A stretch of 39,747 nt of DNA from Prevotella sp. (GCA_024697645.1 JAILFH010000003.1:1-39747), one strand, 5' to 3'. Counted from the stretch's first letter, positions 8,976 to 16,419 are shown. Notes: a model not told the origin generated them from the letters alone. Numbers and translations are program-made.

Positions 8976-9320
8976 TTATTGTTTCTTCTCTTTCTTCTTC
9001 GTCATTGAACTGACGACGAGATTGTAGGAATTCGTTATCTGTTCTTTCACGAAGTCGTCGTTGAGCAAGTCAAGATAGAGGTCGTTCCAATGTACCTTGT
9101 TCATGTGGTAGGCTGGTCTGACACCATCGTATTGCTCACGAAGCGCAACGCCCACTTCAGGCGGCAACTTCACGGCCACTCGCGGCTCTGGGGAGTCGAG
9201 TTGCATCAGCAGAAACCACTTGCCCCCGATGCGCCACGAGATCCACTCTTTGGCAAAAAGTTCTTCGGTGACTGCTTCATTCAGACTTAATGCAAAGTCC
9301 CTAACACTTTCTATATCCAT
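8976..9320 (-). CDS. MmcQ/YjbR family protein
   Basis: This 114-aa cytoplasmic protein belongs to the MmcQ/YjbR family, which has a CyaY-like fold and is suspected to bind DNA. Recognisable features are the N-terminal helix followed by EELFAKEWISWRIGGKWF, then VAVKLPPE, then the Y-H-x-N-K-x-H-W-N motif (YHMNKVHWNDLYLD). The C-terminus is a lysine-rich tail. The molecular function of the family is not established. It is the first gene of the mmcQ-crcB-sir2 operon, and a TAnnTTTG-type box lies 24 bp upstream of the start. Confidence 0.85.
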   Translation of the reverse strand: MDIESVRDFALSLNEAVTEELFAKEWISWRIGGKWFLLMQLDSPEPRVAVKLPPEVGVALREQYDGVRPAYHMNKVHWNDLYLDLLNDDFVKEQITNSYNLVVSSMTKKKEKKQ

Positions 9321-9343
9321 TTTCTCTTTCTGTTTTTCAACTG

Positions 9344-9351
9344 CAAAGGTA
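9344..9351 (-). promoter_or_regulatory. Probable -7 box of the MmcQ-CrcB-Sir2 operon
   Basis: CAAAGGTA on the plus strand is TACCTTTG on the coding strand, a full match to TAnnTTTG, 24 bp upstream of the start. The best -33 candidate (ATTG, 9376-9379) is spaced 24 bp away, longer than usual. Confidence 0.5.
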
Positions 9352-9489
9352 CGAAATATCGGAGGTCTTTTGCCTCAATTTCACGTTATTTTCTCACTTA
9401 AATCGCAATACATGCAAAATTTGCCGTCAAAATGACCAATTTACCAGAGAAATTGACCTTTCCATTCTGAAATATTATTGCTAACTTTG

Positions 9490-9616
9490 TAGCCTAAATA
9501 ATTTTCATAATTGATAGAATAATAATCTCTCTTAGTAATCTTTGAGTAACTGCGCACAAACCCACAATCAGCGGCACGCAAAAGGACGATGAATCCCAAT
9601 GTGTGCCGCTCTTTTA
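9490..9616 (+). ncRNA. Candidate small RNA with promoter and intrinsic terminator
   Basis: A TAACTTTG -7 box (9482-9489) is followed about 80 bp later by a hairpin with stem halves 9570-9580 and 9600-9610. The stem has 11 base pairs, including one G-U pair that works only in the plus-strand RNA. The loop contains a further GGA/TCC pairing, and CTTTTATG follows. Between them there is no plus-strand reading frame with a start. The predicted transcript is about 120 nt. A 65-codon minus-strand frame (9441-9638) overlaps it and is probably spurious. A TTTG -33 box is not clear. The RNA family is not recognised. Confidence 0.5.
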
Positions 9617-9617
9617 T
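9570..9617 (+). terminator. Intrinsic terminator of the candidate small RNA
   Basis: The stem is AGCGGCACGCA / TGTGTGCCGCT followed by CTTTTAT. The G-U wobble makes the plus strand the functional orientation. It faces the convergent end of the winged-helix regulator gene. Confidence 0.65.
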
Positions 9618-9627
9618 GTTCATGGGT

Positions 9628-9918
9628 CTATTGCCCACCGATGTAGGTTTTCAATGCTTCGATGTAGTCTTCGAAGGCCTGAACACCTTTCACGGTGATG
9701 CGGCAGATGGTGCAGGGGCGCTTGCCCTTAAAAGTCTTTTCCACTTCCATGTAGCCCGCCGACGACAGTTTGTCGATCTGCACGCTGAGGTTGCCCGCTG
9801 TGGCGCCAGTCTGCTCCTTAATGTAGGAGAATTCCGCCTCTTCGGCACTCACGAGTAACGACATCACCGCCAGACGGAGTTCACTATGGAGTAATGGGTC
9901 TAATGGTTTGAATGTCAT
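9628..9918 (-). CDS. Winged-helix transcriptional regulator (HTH_34/MarR-like)
   Basis: This 96-aa single-domain DNA-binding protein begins with DPLLHSELRLAVMSLL, followed by the helix-turn-helix YIKEQTGATAGNLSVQIDKLSSAGYMEVEK and the wing TFKGKRPCTICRITVKG. This matches the small winged-helix regulators (HTH_34, ArsR/MarR-like) common in Bacteroidetes. No sensor domain is present. It starts one base after the stop of the upstream membrane protein, so the two are made together. Such pairs probably control their own operon or envelope functions, but the signal is unknown. Confidence 0.88.
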   Translation of the reverse strand: MTFKPLDPLLHSELRLAVMSLLVSAEEAEFSYIKEQTGATAGNLSVQIDKLSSAGYMEVEKTFKGKRPCTICRITVKGVQAFEDYIEALKTYIGGQ

Positions 9919-9919
9919 G

Positions 9920-10585
9920 TTACTTCTTGATTTTATAGCCGGGGAGAATTAGGCCGACAATACTGAATAAAACAATCAGAATGCTCGGGGAAATCAGTTG
10001 CATGAAGGAATACTGATCGACGGACATCCCAAATCTCGCGAGTAATGTAAGCGTAACGTTGAACGACTCCCAGGCGAAACCACCGAGACCGCCGATGATG
10101 CCGCACCAGACGAGCCATTTCTGCTTCAGGATATGGCCTGTGATGGTGACGGCCATTCCCATGAGCAGCAGAATGATGCGCAAAGGACTGATGTGGAGTC
10201 TGACAAAAACCTCTGGGCCATCGAGCCTTATCACCATATTAAATAATATAGAGAAGAGGAAAAAGCCCAGCACAAAGACAGCGAATGTCCACCAAGTCTT
10301 GCCGACCATGTCGCCAACAAAGGTTCTTGGCGTTGCAGGCTTGTTGCCGAGGATACTCTTTTCCGCCAACCAGATGATGACAGGCAGCAGGAACCACAAC
10401 AGATGCCAAGCACCATTGCCAGCCAGACAATTCAATATGCCAATAAGAACGGCCATTCCTGCAGTGCAGAGTCCAGATACATAGAGCGAAGTACCCACGC
10501 TCTTCGACACGGCCTTGCGGCTCTGTGCAATCTGCTCGCTGATGATTTCAAGACTGCGCTCAGCAGTCAACTCTTTATTTTCCAT
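9920..10585 (-). CDS. Multi-pass membrane protein paired with the HTH regulator
   Basis: This 221-aa inner-membrane protein has a soluble N-terminus (MENKELTAERSLEIISEQIAQSRK) followed by about six hydrophobic segments and a short basic tail (YKIKK). I chose ATG 10585: the frame is open as far as 10738, but that longer start lies upstream of the consensus promoter at 10696-10727 and cannot be on its transcript. No catalytic motif is visible, and the family is not one I can name. It is cotranscribed with the winged-helix regulator that begins one base after its stop, so it may act as the sensor or target of that regulator. Confidence 0.75.
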   Translation of the reverse strand: MENKELTAERSLEIISEQIAQSRKAVSKSVGTSLYVSGLCTAGMAVLIGILNCLAGNGAWHLLWFLLPVIIWLAEKSILGNKPATPRTFVGDMVGKTWWTFAVFVLGFFLFSILFNMVIRLDGPEVFVRLHISPLRIILLLMGMAVTITGHILKQKWLVWCGIIGGLGGFAWESFNVTLTLLARFGMSVDQYSFMQLISPSILIVLFSIVGLILPGYKIKK

Positions 10586-10695
10586 TTTAAGTTCGATTTT
10601 TTGATGATGAATAACTGGTTTTAAATTGATTCTTTGTCCGTCGGGCAACCCCTGCAGAAGATCACTCGACAAGACGTAGTGGTTCGAACACGCTG

Positions 10696-10727
10696 CAAAG
10701 ATAAATAAGTTTATTTTATAAACCAAA
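10696..10727 (-). promoter_or_regulatory. Promoter of the membrane protein - HTH regulator operon
   Basis: CAAAGATA (10696-10703), 20 bp, then CAAA (10724-10727) on the plus strand reads TTTG-N20-TATCTTTG on the coding strand, a near-perfect Bacteroidetes promoter. The leader to ATG 10585 would be about 105 nt. A palindrome GTTAA-N6-TTAAC lies just upstream at 10753-10768 and could be an operator. Confidence 0.75.
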
Positions 10728-10740
10728 TTATTTTGCAAAC

Positions 10741-10940
10741 AATTTACTCCTCGTTAAGTATATTTAACAAATCCCCTACCCTTCTGCTCGTTCCGCGAGA
10801 CTATTCAAACTGGTTTGTTCCCTACTCTTGATGTTACCAATTCCCCGTTCCCGAACGCTTTGCCACAAGAGGTTTTTGGGTTGTTTGCTCCAGAGAATAG
10901 TTCTATTTTCCACAATGAGGAATATTTTTATACAAAGGTA
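10741..10940. other. Intergenic spacer between divergent promoters
   Basis: Between the minus-strand promoter (10696-10727) and the plus-strand promoter (10941-10970) I see no gene and no repeat array. The only structure is the GTTAA/TTAAC palindrome at 10753-10768. Confidence 0.6.
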
Positions 10941-10970
10941 TTTGAATTTACGAAAAAATGAATAACTTTG
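10941..10970 (+). promoter_or_regulatory. Promoter of the preA-like gene
   Basis: TTTG (10941-10944), 18 bp, then TAACTTTG (10963-10970), about 38 bp before ATG 11009. A short out-of-frame ORF starts at 10987 and overlaps the gene start. Confidence 0.7.
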
Positions 10971-11008
10971 TGGTCGAAGACCTAAAATGACAACAATACA
11001 AAGACCTT

Positions 11009-12493
11009 ATGAACCGAAAATTTCACGTTGAAGAAGAGGCAGCACGATGCCTGCTGTGCATTGATGCGCCCTGTAGTCAGGTTTGCAAGAATGGCGACCC
11101 TGCCCGTGCGATACGCGCTATACGATTTGGTAATGGCAAACTGGCGAGGCAGTGGGTTGCTGATTGCACCGACGAGGAACTGGAAGCGGCCGAGCAAGCG
11201 TGTATCCACTACGACAGCCCGATCAGAATCAAGAGTCTGCTGGCAGAAGCCGCTCCGAAGGAAATTCCCGAGCAGAAACTTCCGAGTCTTGAAATCGACT
11301 TCTGCGGCCTTCATTGCGAAAGTCCGTTCTTTCTGGCCTCATCGTCAATCTGCACGAACTACGAGATGGTGGCTCGCGCTTTCGATGCGGGCTGGGCAGG
11401 CGTGTTCTACAAGACCATCTGCATGCAGGACATTCATGAGGTGTCGCCCCGATTCGACGCTGTTCACGACCATCCTGAGGAGGGTGCAACTGGCGGTATG
11501 GGCGACTTCTATGGTTTCCGCAACATGGAGCAGTTGAGCGAAAATCCCGTACGAGTGGACTTCGATATTCTGAAGCGGCTGAAGGAGAACTATCCGTCAA
11601 AGATTGTGGTGGCCTCAATCATGGGACAAACCGAACGGCAGTGGATTATTCTGGCGAGAATGGCGGAGAAGGCTGGCGTTGATGCAATCGAACTGAACTT
11701 CTCCTGTCCGCAGATGAGACTGGCTGGTATGGGGTCGGACGTGGGTCAGGATCCTGAACTCGTGACGTTCTACACGGCTTACGTGAAGCGCAACGTCTCT
11801 ATCCCCGTTATTCCGAAGATGACGCCCAACATCACTCACATGTCGCAACCCGCAATGGGAGCCTATTTCGCTGGGGCTGACGCTATTTCTGCCATCAATA
11901 CGATTAAGAGCGTGACGATGAACAACCGTTCTGACGTGTCGGAAAAGAAGACGGTGTCGGGCTATTCGGGACGAGCCGTGAAGCCCATTGCGCTTCGGTT
12001 CATCCTGGAACTGGCTAAGAATCCGATCCTGAAGAACGTACAACTGAGCGGTATCGGCGGCATTGAAACATGGCGCGACGCACTGGAATTCATTCAGTTG
12101 GGTTGCCACAATGTTCAGGTCTGTACGGCTGTGATGCAATATGGTTATCGCATCATCGACGACCTCAAACTGGGATTGCAGAATTATATGGCCGAACGAG
12201 GAGTAGAACGACTTGAAGATCTCGTGGGCGAGGAACTGCCCAACTTCGTGACGCCTTCGAACCTCGACCGCCAGACGATTGTCTATCCGAAAATCAATCA
12301 TGACACTTGCATCGGCTGCGGACGCTGCTACAACTCGTGTATGGATGCTGGGCATCAGGCAATTGCCTTCGACCGCGAGACTCGCCAACCTCGCATCATT
12401 GGCGCCAACTGTGTGGGCTGTCACCTCTGCCGACTGGTTTGTCCGACGGGTTCCATCGGAGCCTCTAAACGCGTTAATAAAAAGAAGGAATAA
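11009..12493 (+). CDS. preA: Dihydropyrimidine dehydrogenase PreA-like subunit with extra N-terminal Fe-S domain
   Basis: This 494-aa cytoplasmic flavin/Fe-S protein is related to the PreA subunit of NAD-dependent dihydropyrimidine dehydrogenase, which reduces uracil/thymine (or runs in reverse). Residues about 90-400 are the FMN-binding dihydroorotate-dehydrogenase-like barrel (NFSCPQM, MGSDVGQDPEL, KMTPNITH, SGIGGIETWRDA). The C-terminus carries two ferredoxin-type clusters (CIGCGRCYNSC and CVGCHLCRLVCP). It is longer than the usual PreA (about 410 aa). The first about 85 residues contain CLLCIDAPCSQVC (Cys14, 17, 22, 26) and DPARAIRAIR, typical of the N-terminal Fe-S domain of PreT/GltD-type subunits. 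No FAD/NAD subunit (preT) is adjacent. It is a monocistronic gene with its own promoter. Its exact substrate is inferred only. Confidence 0.88.
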   Translation: MNRKFHVEEEAARCLLCIDAPCSQVCKNGDPARAIRAIRFGNGKLARQWVADCTDEELEAAEQACIHYDSPIRIKSLLAEAAPKEIPEQKLPSLEIDFCGLHCESPFFLASSSICTNYEMVARAFDAGWAGVFYKTICMQDIHEVSPRFDAVHDHPEEGATGGMGDFYGFRNMEQLSENPVRVDFDILKRLKENYPSKIVVASIMGQTERQWIILARMAEKAGVDAIELNFSCPQMRLAGMGSDVGQDPELVTFYTAYVKRNVSIPVIPKMTPNITHMSQPAMGAYFAGADAISAINTIKSVTMNNRSDVSEKKTVSGYSGRAVKPIALRFILELAKNPILKNVQLSGIGGIETWRDALEFIQLGCHNVQVCTAVMQYGYRIIDDLKLGLQNYMAERGVERLEDLVGEELPNFVTPSNLDRQTIVYPKINHDTCIGCGRCYNSCMDAGHQAIAFDRETRQPRIIGANCVGCHLCRLVCPTGSIGASKRVNKKKE

Positions 12494-12544
12494 GCCCTCA
12501 GGAGCAGAATTCTGCAATTTCTGTAAAGACATCACTATCAGGCA

Positions 12545-12650
12545 CAAAAAAATCCCCCAGTTCTGAAACCAGGGGAGCGCGTAGCCTTTAAATTTTATAA
12601 CTGAACTATTTATATGCTACCGTGCTTAAAAGATGCCTTACAAAAACTAA
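12545..12650 (-). ncRNA. Candidate structured small RNA (minus strand)
   Basis: Reading the minus strand, a TACTTTTG box (12656-12663) is followed by about 90 nt without an open frame, then a hairpin and a T7 run (12547-12574). In the minus-strand RNA the terminator stem CCCCTGGTT/AACTGGGG is continuous through a U-G and a G-U pair. On the plus strand those positions are mismatches, so the minus strand is the selected one. Upstream, GTAGC (12616-12620) and GCTAC (12581-12585) can pair to close an internal domain. The DUF2490 operon upstream has its own terminator at 12850-12890, so this is not simply that operon's trailer. No -33 TTTG is at the right distance. RNA family unknown. Confidence 0.42.
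12546..12575 (-). terminator. Intrinsic terminator, minus strand
   Basis: A nine-pair stem with a 4-nt loop is followed by ATTTTTTT on the minus strand. It could also stop plus-strand preA transcripts less efficiently, as there is no T run on that side. Confidence 0.6.
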
Positions 12651-12847
12651 CTATGCAAAAGTAAAAAGAAACTGCCGTCTGGAAAACTTTTTTCAACAAA
12701 CAGCACTTTTTATTCAATAAATCGCTACCCCACCCCTTTTATAAACAAATTGGAGAAGAAAAACGAGCACAAACGGAAGATTTAGAAACAAAATAGAAAA
12801 AGAACCTGCTCTTTGTGCACTTGCCTCAACTGCAACCCAATATAAAA

Positions 12848-12890
12848 AGAAAGAAGCCCGGAAAGCGAAATACTCTCCTGGGCTTCTCGT
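12848..12890 (-). terminator. Intrinsic terminator of the VTC-DUF4956-DUF2490 operon
   Basis: AGAAGCCCGG (12852-12861) pairs with CTGGGCTTCT (12878-12887), with one G-T wobble. On the minus strand this is followed by a T-rich stretch (from AAAAAGA at 12844-12850). It lies 23 bp after the DUF2490 stop. Confidence 0.7.
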
Positions 12891-12912
12891 CTTCTAAAAA
12901 ACCGCTATTTAC

Positions 12913-13692
12913 CTAAAACTTGAATTTATAACCAACACCGATTACGTGCCGGTTGGGTTCATTGTCGTAGTCGTCGTTGCGTACATTATCATAACGATAA
13001 TAGAGACTGAACACGTGCTGCTTCGAGAGTTTCCAGTCGGTTCCTACAGTGTAGCGCATCTTCTGCACCGACCAGGCGTTATACATCTCAGCACTTGCGA
13101 AGGGAGTGAGTCCCAGCGAACGGAGTTTGTACTCCAACTGCAGACGCGAACGCAGTACGTTCTTGCCCTTTCCTTTGTAGACATGCTCTTCGCCGTCCCA
13201 TTCCTCGTTGTAGAACGACCAGCGCTCGTCAACGGTGTATTCAGGACGATAAGTATACTGCCAGCGCTCACGCAGCGAGACTTCCAAGTCGCCAAACTTC
13301 ACCTGTCCCGTCAGTGAGACGTTGAAACGGTGACGTGCGCCCCAGTACTGACCCATCTTCTTCGGGTCGCCAACAGACACTTCTTCCTTCTCTACCTTAC
13401 CATCGCCCTCTTCGTAATAGGAGATGCGCTCGTTGTTGTCGTAAAGGAACGAGTAGCCTCCAGAAATTTTCAGACCTCTCATGATCTTATATTCCAGATC
13501 GAGTCCAGCACTCCAGCGGTCGAAGTTACCCACATTGTCGCGAGTACGCATCTCGGCCTCAAAGCCTGCGCTCCATCTCGTGTTGATTTTCTTCTCGGCC
13601 TGGATGGATGTCCAGATGCCGAAGTCGTCGCTCTGTGCAGATGCGGTCAGAGCCGTCATCGCGATGAGCAGGAATAAAACGCTTCTTTTCAT
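12913..13692 (-). CDS. DUF2490 family outer-membrane-type protein
   Basis: This 259-aa exported protein has a signal peptide (cleavage near ALTASAQ, residue 20). It is a run of alternating beta strands rich in aromatic and charged residues, ending in VGYKFKF, as is usual for outer-membrane beta-barrels. It matches the DUF2490 family (FGIWTSIQAEKKINTRWSAGFEAEMRTR, then HRFNVSLTGQ and SLYYRYDN). No enzymatic function is known. It is the third gene of an operon with the VTC-domain and DUF4956 proteins, 52 bp after the latter, suggesting an outer-membrane component of one envelope or polyphosphate-related system. Confidence 0.82.
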   Translation of the reverse strand: MKRSVLFLLIAMTALTASAQSDDFGIWTSIQAEKKINTRWSAGFEAEMRTRDNVGNFDRWSAGLDLEYKIMRGLKISGGYSFLYDNNERISYYEEGDGKVEKEEVSVGDPKKMGQYWGARHRFNVSLTGQVKFGDLEVSLRERWQYTYRPEYTVDERWSFYNEEWDGEEHVYKGKGKNVLRSRLQLEYKLRSLGLTPFASAEMYNAWSVQKMRYTVGTDWKLSKQHVFSLYYRYDNVRNDDYDNEPNRHVIGVGYKFKF

Positions 13693-13744
13693 AATTGTTC
13701 GCCTAATTAAAATTGGGTGAATGAGGGATAAATTAATTCTTTGC

Positions 13745-14419
13745 TTACACGTTGACGAGATCGTCCTTGCTCAACTTCAACTTTGCATCGACAGAGTTGG
13801 GATGCTTGCTCATACTTTCTTTGTAATGAACCTTCACCATTGCCATATCGCGAAGCATGTCGACTGCGCCAACTTCAACATTGATGATGTCGAGACCAAG
13901 ACGTGACTCGAGGTCGGCAATGAGGTCTTCACGACGCTCGGGCTTAATGAGTTCAATACGGTCGTACTGAATGAGTTTCGTGTGCTGAATACGCAGATTC
14001 TTCTCGCAGATCCAGATGGCAACCACCACGATGAAGTCGGTGATCAGAATCTCGGCGGTTGTAGCCGAACTGGCAATAGCATTGACCACTGAGAGCGAAA
14101 TGATGACAAACAGATAGGTCATCTCGCGTACTGGCATGGCATCTGTACGGTAACGCATGATAGAGAAGATACCGAACAAACCGATACCAATACCCATCGA
14201 GGTCTTTCCACCCAGTTTGTCGAGTCCGAAGATCATGAAGAACACCAGGAAGAAAATAGCAACGCTCGTCAGCAGGAACGTGAAATAGAAGTCGCGACGC
14301 TTGCTCTTCTTATAATAGAGTCGGTCGATAATAAACCAGTTGAACGCCAGGCAGATGACGAAACGTACCATCATCTCAAGGAAATCGGGCGTCAGTGAGA
14401 AATTTAATAGATTATTCAT
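13745..14419 (-). CDS. DUF4956 domain membrane protein
   Basis: This 224-aa protein has four hydrophobic segments in residues 1-135 (VRFVICLAFNWFII, TFLLTSVAIFFLVFFMIF, GIGIGLFGIFSIMRYRTD, then YLFVIISLSVVNAIAS and DFIVVVAIWICE). A soluble C-terminal domain follows (residues 140-224) with the pattern DLESRLGLDIINVEVGAVDMLRD. This is DUF4956, a family found next to, or fused with, VTC-type polyphosphate polymerase domains. The central GLFGIFSIMRYRT motif is characteristic. It lies 58 bp after the VTC gene and 52 bp before the DUF2490 gene. It is likely the membrane partner of the VTC protein; its activity is unknown. Confidence 0.85.
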   Translation of the reverse strand: MNNLLNFSLTPDFLEMMVRFVICLAFNWFIIDRLYYKKSKRRDFYFTFLLTSVAIFFLVFFMIFGLDKLGGKTSMGIGIGLFGIFSIMRYRTDAMPVREMTYLFVIISLSVVNAIASSATTAEILITDFIVVVAIWICEKNLRIQHTKLIQYDRIELIKPERREDLIADLESRLGLDIINVEVGAVDMLRDMAMVKVHYKESMSKHPNSVDAKLKLSKDDLVNV

Positions 14420-14477
14420 AACTGTATGGACTTTTGTTTTTATATTTTCTTGTGATTGCTTTCTTTTCTTCGAGGGT

Positions 14478-15233
14478 TCATCCTCTGCTCAGGATCTTCT
14501 CCACATCGATGAGTTTCGGTTTGAAGCGGTTGACGGGAAGAGCGGGATTGGTAAGTGCCGAACCCATACAATACTTCGAGAAACCGTGGGGATGGATGCG
14601 AAGTTGGCGCAACATCTCGAGAACGGGCGAATAGCAAAGGCCGTCGCGCTTGAGTTCTACGATGACCAGTGGTCCCATGTCCAGCGTTTGTCCACTCACC
14701 AGGTTGAAGAATTTCAGATTGGTGTCGATGGTCAGTCGCTCGGTCTTGCCACGATTGACGAGGGTGATGCGGTCGAAATTATTCCGAATAGCAGGCTGCA
14801 GCGTGTCAACATCGTAATGAAGTCGTTCGGCCAGGAATGCGCGCTTCTCCTCGTCGGCGAGATCCATATCGCTCACCTTGATGCGCTTTTTCTTCGTACG
14901 CCCCCGGTTGTTCTTGGTCTTCACCTCCATGAACTGCAGATTGCTGCTCACATAGGTGCGGAAGCGCAACTTCTGGCGATTACAATGTCCGTGCTGGTGT
15001 ACGCGATACATGTGGAAATCGTCTGTATCGAAATACGTGGTGTCATATCTCGAGAGTCGCTCGCCATTGATGTCTTGAGCCCAGTAATCGTCGTGGGCCA
15101 TATCGAGCAACTGCATGAGTTGACGCCGCGTTGTCACGAACTTCGTGTCAATGCGATTCATCAACCTGATTTCACTCATCTCCTCGAGTGTAATCGGCTC
15201 AAATGTTGACAATATGTTGTTCAGGACTTCCAT
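14478..15233 (-). CDS. VTC-domain (polyphosphate polymerase-like) protein
   Basis: This 251-aa cytoplasmic protein has the triphosphate-tunnel fold of the yeast VTC4 catalytic domain, which makes polyphosphate from ATP. Visible tunnel motifs are NRIDTKFVT (about residues 26-34), YDTTYFDTDDFHMY, KLRFRTY and FMEVKTKNNRGRTKKKR (basic and E-x-K residues lining the tunnel), VIVELK and SKYCMGSAL near the end. No SPX domain or membrane segment is present; the membrane part may be supplied by the downstream DUF4956 protein. It is the first gene of a three-gene operon with a consensus promoter. Polyphosphate synthesis is inferred from the fold; other nucleotide-phosphoryl products are possible. Confidence 0.87.
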   Translation of the reverse strand: MEVLNNILSTFEPITLEEMSEIRLMNRIDTKFVTTRRQLMQLLDMAHDDYWAQDINGERLSRYDTTYFDTDDFHMYRVHQHGHCNRQKLRFRTYVSSNLQFMEVKTKNNRGRTKKKRIKVSDMDLADEEKRAFLAERLHYDVDTLQPAIRNNFDRITLVNRGKTERLTIDTNLKFFNLVSGQTLDMGPLVIVELKRDGLCYSPVLEMLRQLRIHPHGFSKYCMGSALTNPALPVNRFKPKLIDVEKILSRG

Positions 15234-15253
15234 TGTTTTGAATTATTTTTTTG

Positions 15254-15286
15254 CAAATATAGAAAAAAATGGCAGTTCTGCGCAAA
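15254..15286 (-). promoter_or_regulatory. Promoter of the VTC-DUF4956-DUF2490 operon
   Basis: CAAATATA (15254-15261), 21 bp, then CAAA (15283-15286) on the plus strand reads TTTG-N21-TATATTTG on the coding strand. It lies just after the asd stop and about 20 bp before the VTC start, so the operon is transcribed separately from asd. Confidence 0.75.
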
Positions 15287-15312
15287 TTTTTTCAGCCAAT
15301 CACAAGATTTCT

Positions 15313-16323
15313 TCAGCCAATATTTCCTACGCTGATAAGGTATTCTGCAATCTGAACAGCGTTCAGGGCTGCGCCCTTTCTAATCTGATCGCCAGATAGC
15401 CAGAGGGTTAATCCACACTCCTCAGCCAGGTCCTTGCGGATGCGGCCTACAAAGATATTATCCTTGCCTGCTGTGTCGAGCGGCATAGGATAGACGAGGT
15501 TTGCGGGATCGTCAACGAGCGTGCAGCCTGGGGCACCGGCGATAGCCTTACGGGCGTCCTCGATGCTGATGGGCTTTTCGGTCTCAATCCATACACTTTC
15601 AGAATGACTGCGCAGCGAACTCACACGAACACATGTTGCGGAACAACGGGCATCTGTGTGCATAATCTTGCGAGTCTCGTTGAACATCTTCATTTCTTCC
15701 TTCGTGTAGCCGTTGTCTGTAAACACGTCAATCTGGGGAATGACGTTATAGGCCAGTTGATGGGGGAATTTCTTCACGGTCACGGGCTCGCCGTTCAGCA
15801 GTTCCTTGTACTGCTGCTGCAGTTCTGCCATTGCGGCTGCACCTGCTCCGCTTGCGCTCTGATACGACGAAACGCGAATGCGGCGGATATGACTCAACTG
15901 CTCCAATGGCTGCAACACAACCACCATCATGATGGTCGTACAGTTGGGGTTGGCGATGATGCCACGCGGGCGGGTCAGTGCGTCTTCGGGATTGCACTCA
16001 GGGACAACCAAAGGCACATCCTCGTCCATACGGAACGCACTTGAATTGTCGATCATCACACAGCCGTACTTCGTGATGGTCTCTGCAAACTCCTTCGACG
16101 TGCCGCCACCTGCCGAAACAAAGGCAACGTCTATATCCTTGAAGTCGTCGTTATGCTGCAACAACTTCACTTCGTATTCTTTACCACAGAATTCATACTT
16201 ACGGCCAGCGCTGCGCTCAGAGCCAAACAGCACCAGGTCATCAATCGGAAACTTGCGCTCAGCCAGAATGCGGAGAAACTCCTGTCCAACCGCACCACTT
16301 GCGCCTACAATTGCTACTCTCAT
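15313..16323 (-). CDS. asd: Aspartate-semialdehyde dehydrogenase
   Basis: This 336-aa cytoplasmic enzyme reduces beta-aspartyl phosphate to aspartate semialdehyde with NADPH, the branch point to lysine/diaminopimelate, threonine and methionine. It has the NADP-binding loop GASGAVGQ (residues 7-14), the catalytic Cys128 in [15 protein letters not shown] and [11 protein letters not shown]. The length is typical for the bacterial family. It is monocistronic: codirectional with the downstream VTC operon, which has its own promoter, and divergent from the antiporter gene. A CAAAAATA -7-like box is at 16350-16357. Confidence 0.96.
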   Translation of the reverse strand: MRVAIVGASGAVGQEFLRILAERKFPIDDLVLFGSERSAGRKYEFCGKEYEVKLLQHNDDFKDIDVAFVSAGGGTSKEFAETITKYGCVMIDNSSAFRMDEDVPLVVPECNPEDALTRPRGIIANPNCTTIMMVVVLQPLEQLSHIRRIRVSSYQSASGAGAAAMAELQQQYKELLNGEPVTVKKFPHQLAYNVIPQIDVFTDNGYTKEEMKMFNETRKIMHTDARCSATCVRVSSLRSHSESVWIETEKPISIEDARKAIAGAPGCTLVDDPANLVYPMPLDTAGKDNIFVGRIRKDLAEECGLTLWLSGDQIRKGAALNAVQIAEYLISVGNIG

Positions 16324-16349
16324 GATTCCATTTTTAAGTGATTCGGGTG

Positions 16350-16357
16350 CAAAAATA
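16350..16357 (-). promoter_or_regulatory. Probable -7 box of asd
   Basis: CAAAAATA on the plus strand is TATTTTTG on the coding strand, 27 bp upstream of the asd ATG. No TTTG is present at the -33 distance. Confidence 0.45.
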
Positions 16358-16388
16358 CAACAATTTAACGTAAAAACCGACTTTTCGC

Positions 16389-16419
16389 TTTGATTTTTCT
16401 ATTTTTATAAGTAATTTTG
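16389..16419 (+). promoter_or_regulatory. Promoter of the antiporter-lolD operon, very close to the start codon
   Basis: TTTG (16389-16392), 19 bp, then TAATTTTG (16412-16419) is a full consensus. The expected start point falls within a few bases of ATG 16428/16431, so the mRNA would have almost no 5' leader. Confidence 0.72.

Noticed and set aside
8602..9351. Fluoride riboswitch upstream of the crcB operon
   Set aside because: I looked for the compact crcB motif near the operon start and saw no matching conserved segments or pseudoknot.
9441..9638. 65-codon minus-strand frame overlapping the 9.5-kb candidate RNA
   Set aside because: It covers a terminator hairpin and has no promoter. It is better explained by a plus-strand RNA, although a conserved peptide cannot be excluded without comparison.
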